From assembly GCA_005773095.1 (NCBI GenBank), contig SXHT01000326.1, positions 1 to 5,606 of the forward strand: 5,606 nucleotides of DNA. The letters are read 5' to 3'. Positions 1 through 5,441 of this stretch are shown here, in pieces (positions within the stretch are counted from its first letter, which is position 1; each line of letters opens with the position of its first letter). This DNA comes from Planctomycetaceae bacterium. GTDB lineage: Bacteria; Planctomycetota; Planctomycetia; Pirellulales; PALSA-1355. Both the position numbers and the translations under genes were made by a program. Under the pieces are notes generated by a model that was given only the letters and a program-made list of their open reading frames with translations, was not told where the DNA came from and did no database searches.

Positions 1-1
1 G

Positions 2-400
2 CAGAACGTGCGCGACTGGCTGTATGTGGAGGACCACTGCCGGGCAATCCGCCGCGTGCTGGCCGCCGGCCGCGTGGGCGAAGTGTACAATATCGGTGGC
101 AACAGCGAGCGGGCGAACCTCGGTATTGTCGAAACGATTTGCGACACCGTCGATCGCCTGCGACCCGGTCTGAAGCATTCGCCTTGTCGATCGCTGATTG
201 CGTTCGTCCAGGACCGTCCTGGCCACGATCGACGCTATGCGATCGACGCCGGCAAGATTGCCCGCGAGCTTGGCTGGCAACCGGCCCACAATTTGCAAGA
301 AGGGCTGGTTGACACGGTGGCATGGTATTTGAACAATCCGGTCTGGGTCGAACGTGTGGCCAGCGGAAAATATCGACGAGAACGATTGGGGTTGTTGTAG
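2..400 (+). CDS. rfbB: dTDP-glucose 4,6-dehydratase, C-terminal part (5' end outside window)
   Basis: The 132 residues visible form the C-terminal third of the short-chain dehydrogenase/reductase enzyme that converts dTDP-glucose to dTDP-4-keto-6-deoxyglucose, using a tightly bound NAD+. This is the second step of dTDP-L-rhamnose synthesis in the cytoplasm, feeding surface polysaccharide. The reading is open from the left edge. It begins with the family hallmark VRDWLYVEDHCRAI, followed by GEVYNIGG, NLGIVETIC, the substrate-binding-region segment FVQDRPGHDRRYAID, and KIARELGW. It ends with the usual tail WYLNNPVWVERV...ERLGLL. These segments match the RmlB/RfbB C-terminus in order and spacing, with no frameshift, and the stop is TAG at 398-400. 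The GTG at 8 is an internal Val codon (the RDWLYVEDH motif is normally preceded by more protein), not a start. Other rhamnose genes may lie upstream but are not visible; the next gene downstream is unrelated. Confidence 0.95.
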   Translation, partial: QNVRDWLYVEDHCRAIRRVLAAGRVGEVYNIGGNSERANLGIVETICDTVDRLRPGLKHSPCRSLIAFVQDRPGHDRRYAIDAGKIARELGWQPAHNLQEGLVDTVAWYLNNPVWVERVASGKYRRERLGLL

Positions 401-401
401 G

Positions 402-423
402 TTGGGTTTCCAACACGACCCAA
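402..423 (+). terminator. weak hairpin just after rfbB, possible terminator
   Basis: A 6-bp stem (TTGGGT at 402-407 with ACCCAA at 418-423) and a 10-nt loop sit directly behind the rfbB stop. The following bases are GCGTTTG, so there is no proper U tract. It may slow or end rfbB transcription, but it is a poor canonical terminator. The rest of the 401-531 gap shows no convincing promoter: TTGGGC at 468-473 has only a poor -10 candidate (CAGATT at 492-497) 18 bp on. Confidence 0.25.
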
Positions 424-519
424 GCGTTTGTCGGGGATGCGAACGAGATGGGAGACGTGATCGACTGTTGGGCATCAGCCGTTTGGTAGCACAGATTGAA
501 AATCCGTTCGGTACTCATC

Positions 520-525
520 AAGGAA
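520..525 (+). promoter_or_regulatory. ribosome binding site that decides the GTG start at 532
   Basis: AAGGAA lies 6 nt before GTG 532. The alternative in-frame start, TTG at 496, has no purine-rich site in front of it and would add 12 residues ahead of the twin-arginine signal. The site and the position of the signal peptide agree on GTG 532. Confidence 0.65.
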
Positions 526-531
526 CCCCCC

Positions 532-1866
532 GTGCAAGCCCACCAACTCAATCGCCGCCAGTTCACTCGCACCGCAGTCGCCGCTTCGGTGGTATTTGCG
601 GCGCCGGCGTTTCTGCGTGCTCGGAATCTCAATGACAAGTTGAACATCGCCATCATCGGCTGTGGCGGTCGCGGGGCAGGAAACCTGGGCGAGGTCGCCT
701 CCGAGAACATCGTCGCCTTGTGTGATGTGAATGAAAACGCGGTGAACGCCGCCGCGACGCGATTTCCGCAAGCCCGCAAGGCCGCCGACTTTCGCAAGCT
801 CTTTGACCGCGCGAGTGAATTCGACGCGGTGGTGGTAAGCACCTGCGAGCACACGCACGCCTTTGCCACGATGCTTGCGCTCAAGCATGGCAAGCACGTT
901 TATTGTGAAAAGCCGCTGACGCACAACATCTGGGAAGCGCGGCAAATCCGCGAGGCCTCCGCTGGCGCCAAAGTCGCCACGCAGATGGGCATTCAGATTC
1001 ATGCCACGGAGAACTATCGACAAATCGTCGAGCTGATTCAAGCTGGCGCGATCGGCCCGGTGCGCGAGGCGCACGTTTGGGTCAGCCGCGCTTGGGGTTT
1101 GCAAAGCAAGGAAGACGCCGCCCGATTCGGCGACATTGTGTCGATCGCCGACCGCCCCAACGAAAGCGAGCCGTTGCCCGCGGGCCTCAACTGGGACCTG
1201 TGGCTTGGCCCGGCGCCCCAGCGGCCGTTCCACTCCGTTTATTTCCCCGGTCCGAAATGGTACCGCTGGTGGGATTTTGGCAACGGCACGATGAGCGATC
1301 TGGGCTCGCACTTTAACGATCTGCCGTTCTGGGCGCTCAAGCTGCAAGCGCCGCTAACGGTGGAAGCCCACGGCCTGCCGCCGCATCCGGAAATTGCCCC
1401 GGCCACGATGAGCGCCACGTACGAGTACGGCCCGCGCGGTGACATGCCGGCCGTCAAGCTCACGTGGTATCAAGGCAACATGAAGCCCGAGATTTGGAAG
1501 TCGGGCGGAATTCCGCAATGGGGCAACGGCCACCTGTTCATTGGCGACAAGGGCATGTTGCTTTGCGATTACGACAAGCACCTGCTACTGCCAGAGAAAG
1601 TCTTCGCCGATTACCAACGACCGGAGCCAACGATTCCGCGATCGCCCGGGCATCACAAGGAATGGTTGGAAGCGTGCCAGGGGGGAAAGCCGGCGAGCGC
1701 CGACTTCGAATACTCCGGCTGGCTCACGGAAGCGAACCATTTGGGCAACGTCGCCTACCGCACCGGCAAAAAGCTGGAGTGGGACGCTGTTGCGCTTAAA
1801 GCCAGGAACGCGCCGGAAGCCGACGAGTTCATTCGTCGTGAATACCGGCAGGGCTGGGTGCTGTAG
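532..1866 (+). CDS. Gfo/Idh/MocA family oxidoreductase with Tat signal
   Basis: A 444-residue NAD(P)-dependent oxidoreductase of the glucose-fructose oxidoreductase/inositol dehydrogenase/MocA superfamily, probably acting on a sugar or sugar-like polyol; the substrate cannot be told. Residues 1-30 form a twin-arginine signal (NRRQF at 7-11, then an Ala/Val-rich stretch to about 28), so the folded, cofactor-loaded protein should be exported through Tat. Residues 36-155 are a Rossmann domain: IAIIGCGGRG at 39-48 carries the G-x-G-x-x-G dinucleotide loop, followed by ALCDVN at 62-67 and the family signature EKP at 126-128, whose Lys is the usual catalytic residue. The second, mainly beta domain contains WWDFGNG (246-252) and DLGSHFND (256-263), the latter resembling the conserved His motif. 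The tail DEFIRREYRQGW (431-442) is common in planctomycete members. Length and motif order are normal, with no damage. The start is GTG 532, supported by AAGGAA upstream. It is likely a single-gene unit, since neighbours are unrelated and gaps are over 100 bp. Confidence 0.93.
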   Translation: MQAHQLNRRQFTRTAVAASVVFAAPAFLRARNLNDKLNIAIIGCGGRGAGNLGEVASENIVALCDVNENAVNAAATRFPQARKAADFRKLFDRASEFDAVVVSTCEHTHAFATMLALKHGKHVYCEKPLTHNIWEARQIREASAGAKVATQMGIQIHATENYRQIVELIQAGAIGPVREAHVWVSRAWGLQSKEDAARFGDIVSIADRPNESEPLPAGLNWDLWLGPAPQRPFHSVYFPGPKWYRWWDFGNGTMSDLGSHFNDLPFWALKLQAPLTVEAHGLPPHPEIAPATMSATYEYGPRGDMPAVKLTWYQGNMKPEIWKSGGIPQWGNGHLFIGDKGMLLCDYDKHLLLPEKVFADYQRPEPTIPRSPGHHKEWLEACQGGKPASADFEYSGWLTEANHLGNVAYRTGKKLEWDAVALKARNAPEADEFIRREYRQGWVL

Positions 1867-1879
1867 TGGAGTTGTGCTT

Positions 1880-1895
1880 ACTGGTCGCGACCGGT
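1880..1895. repeat. 16-bp near-perfect palindrome after the oxidoreductase gene
   Basis: ACTGGTCGCGACCGGT reads the same on both strands except for one T/G pair (1882 with 1893). It starts 14 bp behind the TAG stop. It has no loop bases and no T-run follows, so it looks more like a protein-binding dyad or chance symmetry than a terminator. Confidence 0.4.
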
Positions 1896-1935
1896 GAACA
1901 CGATCAAGCCACCCAACACGACCAGCCGCGCGCCA

Positions 1936-2047
1936 ATCAGTTATCCGCTGTAGGGCCGGCTGTGCCGGCCGGATTCGCGTGACTTTCCCATCCACGGCCG
2001 GCAAAGCCGGCCCTACCAGGTTGCCGAATGGAAAGCACTGATTGGCC
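1936..2047. repeat. 112-bp nested palindromic repeat, copy 1
   Basis: This matches 5242-5353 at 106 of 112 positions in the same orientation without gaps. Inside are two 22-nt arms, 1950-1971 and 1995-2016, that are reverse complements except at one position (G1962 facing A2004), with a 23-nt spacer. The left arm is itself a small hairpin (GGCCGGC-TGT-GCCGGCC), and the right arm likewise with an AAA centre. An outer inverted repeat, 1932-1941 with 2037-2046 (GCCAATCAGT/ACTGATTGGC), encloses the whole. Nothing in it codes. It resembles the REP/MITE-like intergenic palindromes abundant in planctomycete genomes (inference). A folded transcript could affect mRNA end stability between the oxidoreductase gene and recJ. 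Confidence 0.85.
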
Positions 2048-2074
2048 GTGAGAGCGGGGCACGGGAGCTTGAAA

Positions 2075-2095
2075 TCGACCAGCAACTGTGGTCGA
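2075..2095 (+). other. hairpin 47 bp upstream of recJ
   Basis: TCGACCA (2075-2081) and TGGTCGA (2089-2095) form a perfect 7-bp stem around a 7-nt loop. No T-run follows on the plus strand, so it does not look like a terminator. It lies where a recJ leader or promoter-proximal operator would be. A possible -35-like TTGAAA sits at 2069-2074 but no good -10 follows. Function unknown. Confidence 0.35.
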
Positions 2096-2132
2096 ATTGC
2101 AGTCGTCAATCTTTGTATGGCCTCCGGCAGTC

Positions 2133-2137
2133 AAGGA
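2133..2137 (+). promoter_or_regulatory. ribosome binding site of recJ
   Basis: AAGGA lies 5 nt before ATG 2143. It favours that ATG over the in-frame TTG at 2113, which would add ten residues with no resemblance to the RecJ N-terminus. Confidence 0.65.
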
Positions 2138-2142
2138 CGGTT

Positions 2143-3906
2143 ATGCCCAAGCGATGGCGTGTGCATCCGCATGATGCGGCTGAGATTCGGGCGTTGGAAC
2201 AGGCGGCTCGCGTTCCGTTTGTCGTAGCGCAGATGCTGATTTGCCGGGGGATACGCGATGCGGCTCAGGCCCGCGCTTTTCTCGACCCCAAGCTTTCCGA
2301 TCTGCGAGATCCCGAACTTTTGCCGGGCGTCGTCGCTGCCGCCGATCGATTGATGGCGGCGGTGCGTGATCGTCGCAAGATCGTGATCTACGGCGACTAC
2401 GATCTGGATGGCATGACCGCCACGGCAATTTTGACCATCTGTCTGCGACTGCTGGGGGGCGACGTGACGACCTACATGCCGCACCGAATTGACGAAGGCT
2501 ACGGCCTCAATGTTGAGGCGCTGCGCACACTGGCCGAACAGGGCGCGAATGTCGTGGTCTCCGTGGATTGCGGCATCACCGCTCTTGCGGAAGCGGAAGT
2601 GGCGCGCGAGCTGGGCTTGGAATTAATCGTCACGGACCATCACGAAATGGCCGAACGTTTACCGTGCGCCGCGGCGATTGTGCATCCGCGACTGCCTGGC
2701 ACAGCCTATCCCTTTGGCGAATTATGCGGCGCCGGCGTGGCGTTCAAATTGGCATGGGCCGTTTGCCAGCGGGCGAACCAGGCCAAGAAGGTGAGCGACC
2801 GCATGCGCGAGTTCCTGGTGCAGGCGGTGGGTCTGGCGGCACTCGGAACCGTGGCTGATATTGTCCGGCTGGTCGACGAAAACCGGATCATCGTTAAGCA
2901 TGGACTCGGTAGTTTGCTCCAGCAGCCGACTCCTGGCATCGCGGCCCTGCTCAAGCTCACGGGACTCGACCAGAAACGTGAACTGACGGCCGAGGACATC
3001 GGCTACACGCTCGCCCCACGGTTGAATGCCGTGGGTCGGTTGGGGCAGGCCGCGCTTGGCGTAGAACTATTGACCACCGATAACCCCGAGCGCGCCGCCG
3101 CATTGGCCGAGTACTTGAACGAACTCAACGGCAGTCGCGAGAGCATCGAACGCAGCATCTATCTGGAAGCCAACAAACAGGCGCAAGAAGAGTTCGATCC
3201 CGTGAGCGATGCGGCGCTCGTGCTGGTCGGCCGCGGTTGGCATGCCGGCGTGATCGGCATCGTCGCCAGCCGCCTGGTGGAAAAGTATCATCGGCCGGTG
3301 GTCATGATCGCACTCGACGAACTCGGCCTCAAACCGGGCGTCGGCTCGGCCCGCAGTGTTCCAGGATTCGACCTGCACGGTGCCCTAAGCGCCTGCAGGG
3401 ACACGCTGCTGGGGCATGGTGGCCATGCGGCGGCGGCGGGATGCAAGATCGACCCAGAGCAAATCGACGATTTTCGCGCTCGCTTTGTCGAGCACGCCGC
3501 GGGTGAAATTTCGCAGTCGTCCCGCACCGCCGAATTGCGAATCGACGCTGAAGTACCCTTCAGCTCACTCACCGCAGAGGTCGTGCAACAGCTGGAGCGT
3601 CTTGCGCCGTTTGGTTGCGGCAACCCCCGGCCGGTGCTCTGTACGACCGGCATCAGGCTTGTGGAGCCTCCCAAGAAGATTGGCGGCGGCGAGCGGCATC
3701 TCTCGCTGCGCCTGAATCAACATGGAACACGATTTCGCAGCGTGGCCTTTGGCGGCGGCGAATGGGCCGACGCAATTGCCTCGGTCGACGGCGAATTGGC
3801 CATCGCATTTCGCCCCGTGATCAACGACTACAAAGGCCGCCGCAGCGTTGAACTCCACCTCTGTGACTGGCGACCGGACACCGTTGCCGAGCCCGCCACG
3901 CCGTAA
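2143..3906 (+). CDS. recJ: single-stranded-DNA-specific exonuclease RecJ
   Basis: A 587-residue cytoplasmic 5'-3' exonuclease that degrades single-stranded DNA during recombinational, mismatch and base-excision repair, normally together with a RecQ-type helicase. Residues 4-70 form the usual N-terminal region (WRVHPHDA, then ARAFLDPKLSDLRDPELLPG). The DHH phosphoesterase core follows: motif I GDYDLDG at 84-90, motif II SVDCGIT at 140-146, motif III TDHHEMAERLP at 164-174 with the DHH triad at 165-167, CGAGVAFKLAW at 195-205, and TVADIV at 236-241 with metal-binding Asp239. APRLNAVGRLG (291-301) links to the DHHA1 domain, which carries GWHAGVIGIVASRL (365-378) and GHGGHAAAAG (424-433). Residues 465-580 are the C-terminal OB-fold, including LAPFGCGNPRPV (487-498). 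All metal and nucleotide motifs are intact and the length is close to E. coli RecJ (577 aa). The stop TAA at 3904-3906 lies 46 bp from the stop of the convergent SYLF gene. No partner repair gene is adjacent. Confidence 0.97.
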   Translation: MPKRWRVHPHDAAEIRALEQAARVPFVVAQMLICRGIRDAAQARAFLDPKLSDLRDPELLPGVVAAADRLMAAVRDRRKIVIYGDYDLDGMTATAILTICLRLLGGDVTTYMPHRIDEGYGLNVEALRTLAEQGANVVVSVDCGITALAEAEVARELGLELIVTDHHEMAERLPCAAAIVHPRLPGTAYPFGELCGAGVAFKLAWAVCQRANQAKKVSDRMREFLVQAVGLAALGTVADIVRLVDENRIIVKHGLGSLLQQPTPGIAALLKLTGLDQKRELTAEDIGYTLAPRLNAVGRLGQAALGVELLTTDNPERAAALAEYLNELNGSRESIERSIYLEANKQAQEEFDPVSDAALVLVGRGWHAGVIGIVASRLVEKYHRPVVMIALDELGLKPGVGSARSVPGFDLHGALSACRDTLLGHGGHAAAAGCKIDPEQIDDFRARFVEHAAGEISQSSRTAELRIDAEVPFSSLTAEVVQQLERLAPFGCGNPRPVLCTTGIRLVEPPKKIGGGERHLSLRLNQHGTRFRSVAFGGGEWADAIASVDGELAIAFRPVINDYKGRRSVELHLCDWRPDTVAEPATP

Positions 3907-3952
3907 GTCGCCACCGGCCGAATTCCGGCGAAGCTGCAAGCTGGTGTCGGGC

Positions 3953-4981
3953 CTAGGGGGGTGGCGGCGGCAGATCGAGCGATGCGGGTTTTGCGACGGT
4001 GATCATCTCGTGGTATCGCGCTAGCGCGTCGCGGGTGGCGCCGAATTCCTTGCGGTCCGATAGCGCGCGATACCGCGGATCGCCCGCGATCGCATTGAAC
4101 CGATCGAGCACAAACCGCAGCGACTGGGGCGTCGGCTTCCGCCCGGGCGTTGAAAATTCAGTGGGCAGTGCCAGGTAGCGACGCCAAGCGTCATTGATAA
4201 CTGGACCCAGCGCGCGAGCGTTTTCCAGAATCTTAATCCGCTGCCGTTCCAGTTGCTCGTCGGCGACCAGCGGAACCGGAGGCGCTGGGCCTTGAACTGG
4301 CGCGCCGGCAACTTCGCCGCCGGTGTACTGTGCGAGCTCGGACACAAGCTGCCTGGCCGAGTCCGGCACGTGCGTAATCGGCAGGCCGGGTTGGCTGCCG
4401 TAATACTGGGCCTCGGCCAACCGGTCGATGTCGAGCGACGAGCCGGCCAGCGAGACGCCGGCGAACAAACCGCGACTGCGCGCGTAGGTGTAGATTTCAG
4501 CGCCCAACTTGGCGTCGGTGGCCGCGCCGATCTGTCGTCCCACGGGTCCAATCGCGGCATTCGCGTCGGCCCCGATCGTGAACTTGCCCTGCATCAATCC
4601 TTGCACGCTTTTGCGAGTCTTGAATACGATCACGAAGTCGGAAGACTCAGCCCCCAACTGCCAACCCACGCTCCCCGCCGTAATGGTTACGAACTTGGGC
4701 AGACTCCAGGCCCGATTGTCCTCTCGCATAAGCACAACTCCGTAGCCGCGCTGCACGCCCACGATGAAGCCGATTTTAATCACCTCAGGGATAATCACCA
4801 CGCCTTCAGCATCTTCCAGGATTGCGTGCGGAATGCCTCGAGCGGGAGTGACCAGCATATCTTTGAGCACTTCCGAGGCCGCCATGACTTTGGCATCCGG
4901 CGTGGCGGCGGCAACGTCGCAAGCAGGGATCAGAAGAGCCACGATGGAGACAAATCGCGCTGCGAGGCGGAGCAGGGACAT
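3953..4981 (-). CDS. exported SYLF/Ysc84-domain lipid-binding-type protein
   Basis: A 342-residue protein starting MSLLRLAARF with a hydrophobic stretch to about residue 20, then ACDVAAATPD. It could be cut after AAA (residue 26) by signal peptidase I. A lipoprotein reading at Cys21 (IPAC) is possible but has an unusual Pro at -2. Residues about 33-195 are a SYLF (Ysc84, formerly DUF500) domain: LEDAEGVVIIPEV (55-67), GVQRGYGVVLMR (75-86), GSVGWQLGAESSDFVIVF (103-120), IGADANAAIGPVGR (136-149), and YTYARSRGLFAGVSLAGSSL (164-183). In eukaryotes this domain binds phosphoinositides and membranes; in bacteria the role is poorly known, so an envelope lipid-binding role is inference. Residues 240-335 form a predicted helical extension rich in charged residues, and the protein ends in a run of six prolines. 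Start choice: ATG 4981 has an AGGAAA site and begins the signal peptide, whereas the upstream TTG at 5047 would bury the signal behind 22 residues. Likely monocistronic, convergent with recJ. Confidence 0.88.
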   Translation of the reverse strand: MSLLRLAARFVSIVALLIPACDVAAATPDAKVMAASEVLKDMLVTPARGIPHAILEDAEGVVIIPEVIKIGFIVGVQRGYGVVLMREDNRAWSLPKFVTITAGSVGWQLGAESSDFVIVFKTRKSVQGLMQGKFTIGADANAAIGPVGRQIGAATDAKLGAEIYTYARSRGLFAGVSLAGSSLDIDRLAEAQYYGSQPGLPITHVPDSARQLVSELAQYTGGEVAGAPVQGPAPPVPLVADEQLERQRIKILENARALGPVINDAWRRYLALPTEFSTPGRKPTPQSLRFVLDRFNAIAGDPRYRALSDRKEFGATRDALARYHEMITVAKPASLDLPPPPP

Positions 4982-4987
4982 GATCAC

Positions 4988-4993
4988 TTTCCT
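4988..4993 (-). promoter_or_regulatory. ribosome binding site of the SYLF gene
   Basis: On the minus strand AGGAAA stands 6 nt ahead of ATG 4981. It selects this start over TTG 5047. A weak minus-strand promoter candidate lies further up (TTGTTT at about 5044-5049, TACGTT about 18 bp later), but neither box is strong. Confidence 0.6.
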
Positions 4994-5110
4994 GTTGCTG
5001 GGGGAATTAGCCTTGCCGCAAAACGTACGCTCATCATGACGAAGCAAACAAGATCAGTTGTTCCTTGTCCCTAGGGTTGCTAGCACATGCCGATGGTGCT
5101 GGCACGAATG

Positions 5111-5142
5111 AAAAACGCCTGCCACCCGAGCGCGGCAGGCGT
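5111..5142 (-). terminator. Rho-independent terminator, minus strand
   Basis: Read on the minus strand, a perfect 9-bp GC-rich stem (5142-5134 with 5123-5115, ACGCCTGCC/GGCAGGCGT) and a 10-nt loop are followed at once by a run of five T (complement of AAAAA 5111-5115, overlapping the stem end). This is a canonical intrinsic terminator. It would stop transcripts coming from the oxidoreductase at the right edge, about 300 nt past its stop, and shield the SYLF gene from read-through. No T-run follows on the plus strand. Confidence 0.75.
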
Positions 5143-5178
5143 GGTCGATCGGCCAGCTTTTTCAGCCGGGCAAAGCGA

Positions 5179-5196
5179 GGGGACAAGGCACATTTT
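5179..5196. repeat. REP-like signature (GGGGACAAGGCACATTTT)
   Basis: The 18-mer resembles the GGGGACA-GGCACATTTT type of intergenic repeat that I recall as widespread in planctomycetes and in genomes with REP-associated tyrosine transposases. Only one full copy is here; CCTTGTCCC at 5063-5071 is a partial inverted mate. The family assignment is from memory and not verified. Confidence 0.35.
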
Positions 5197-5223
5197 CCCG
5201 GGAACCAGGTTGGGCCACGACCC

Positions 5224-5237
5224 AACAGCAGGACACG
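5224..5237 (+). repeat. 14-bp direct repeat, left copy
   Basis: AACAGCAGGACACG occurs here and again, identically, at 5357-5370. The two copies bracket the second 112-bp palindromic repeat. This could be a target-site duplication or part of the repeat family's own ends. Confidence 0.6.
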
Positions 5238-5241
5238 GCCC

Positions 5242-5353
5242 ATCAGTGATCCGCCGTAGGGCCGGCTGTGCCGGCCGGATTCGCGTCACTTTCCCATCCA
5301 CGGCCGGCAAAGCCGGCCCTACAAGGTTGCCGAATGGAAATCACGGATTGGCC
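5242..5353. repeat. 112-bp nested palindromic repeat, copy 2
   Basis: Same element as 1936-2047, with six substitutions and no gaps. The GC-rich arms are 5256-5277 and 5301-5322, identical in sequence to those of copy 1. The outer stem here is 5242-5249 with 5341-5348, with one mismatch (A5245 facing G5345). Unlike copy 1, this copy is bracketed by perfect 14-bp direct repeats. It lies between a minus-strand oxidoreductase gene and its probable terminator, so it would be transcribed into that mRNA's 3' end. Confidence 0.85.
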
Positions 5354-5356
5354 CTG

Positions 5357-5370
5357 AACAGCAGGACACG
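5357..5370 (+). repeat. 14-bp direct repeat, right copy
   Basis: Second perfect copy of AACAGCAGGACACG. The matching position right of copy 1 (about 2051-2063) holds a degenerate version ending GGGGCACG. This argues that the right copy belongs to the repeat family itself. Confidence 0.6.
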
Positions 5371-5396
5371 CCTCTTTCATATTCGCCGGGGAATTG

Positions 5397-5431
5397 AGCC
5401 AGTCCCCAGCCCGTGAACGGTTACTGGCTGG
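5397..5431 (-). other. two mutually exclusive hairpins behind the oxidoreductase stop
   Basis: AGCCAGT 5397-5403 pairs with ACTGGCT 5423-5429 (7 bp). Alternatively CCAGCC 5406-5411 pairs with GGCTGG 5426-5431 (6 bp). Both use the same arm near 5426. They begin about 11 nt after the minus-strand stop codon. No T-run follows, so this is at most a weak terminator or mRNA 3' end structure. Confidence 0.3.
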
Positions 5432-5441
5432 AAAACCTGAC

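Larger units (their letters stand above)
4982..5441. other. 460-bp intergenic region between SYLF gene and partial oxidoreductase
   Basis: No convincing coding sequence is present. In order from the left it holds the leader of the minus-strand SYLF gene (4982 to about 5100), a minus-strand terminator hairpin (5111-5142), a REP-like signature (5179-5196), a small hairpin (GTTGGG 5209-5214 with CCCAAC 5221-5226), the second 112-bp repeat with its flanking 14-bp direct repeats (5224-5370), and overlapping hairpins behind the oxidoreductase stop (5397-5431). CCTTGTCCC at 5063-5071 is the reverse complement of part of the REP-like signature (5180-5188), so a longer weak inverted pair brackets the terminator. 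Short open frames here on both strands run through the palindromes and have no recognisable protein features. Confidence 0.75.

Noticed and set aside
475..1347. Long minus-strand open frame (about 290 codons) opposite the oxidoreductase gene
   Set aside because: It is antisense to a clearly conserved gene in GC-rich DNA, where such open frames are common. Its product shows no recognisable motifs.
410..1923. Shared 11-mer CCAACACGACC at 410-420 and 1913-1923
   Set aside because: A few 11-mer matches are expected by chance in a window of this length, and the flanks are not alike.
4253..5074. Long plus-strand open frame (about 273 codons) opposite the SYLF gene
   Set aside because: The minus strand has a signal peptide, ribosome binding site and SYLF domain. 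The plus frame has low-complexity composition, no family resemblance, and runs through the SYLF gene's leader.
1936..5353. Reading the two 112-bp copies as ends of a 3.3-kb composite transposon carrying recJ and the SYLF gene
   Set aside because: The copies are direct, contain no transposase, and enclose ordinary chromosomal genes. The same kind of intergenic palindrome is expected to be scattered through such genomes.
5065..5416. Several 60-110 codon open frames on both strands in the 5.1-5.4 kb gap
   Set aside because: They run through the terminator hairpin and the palindromic repeat, and have no ribosome binding site or protein motif. Their translations reflect repeat sequence.
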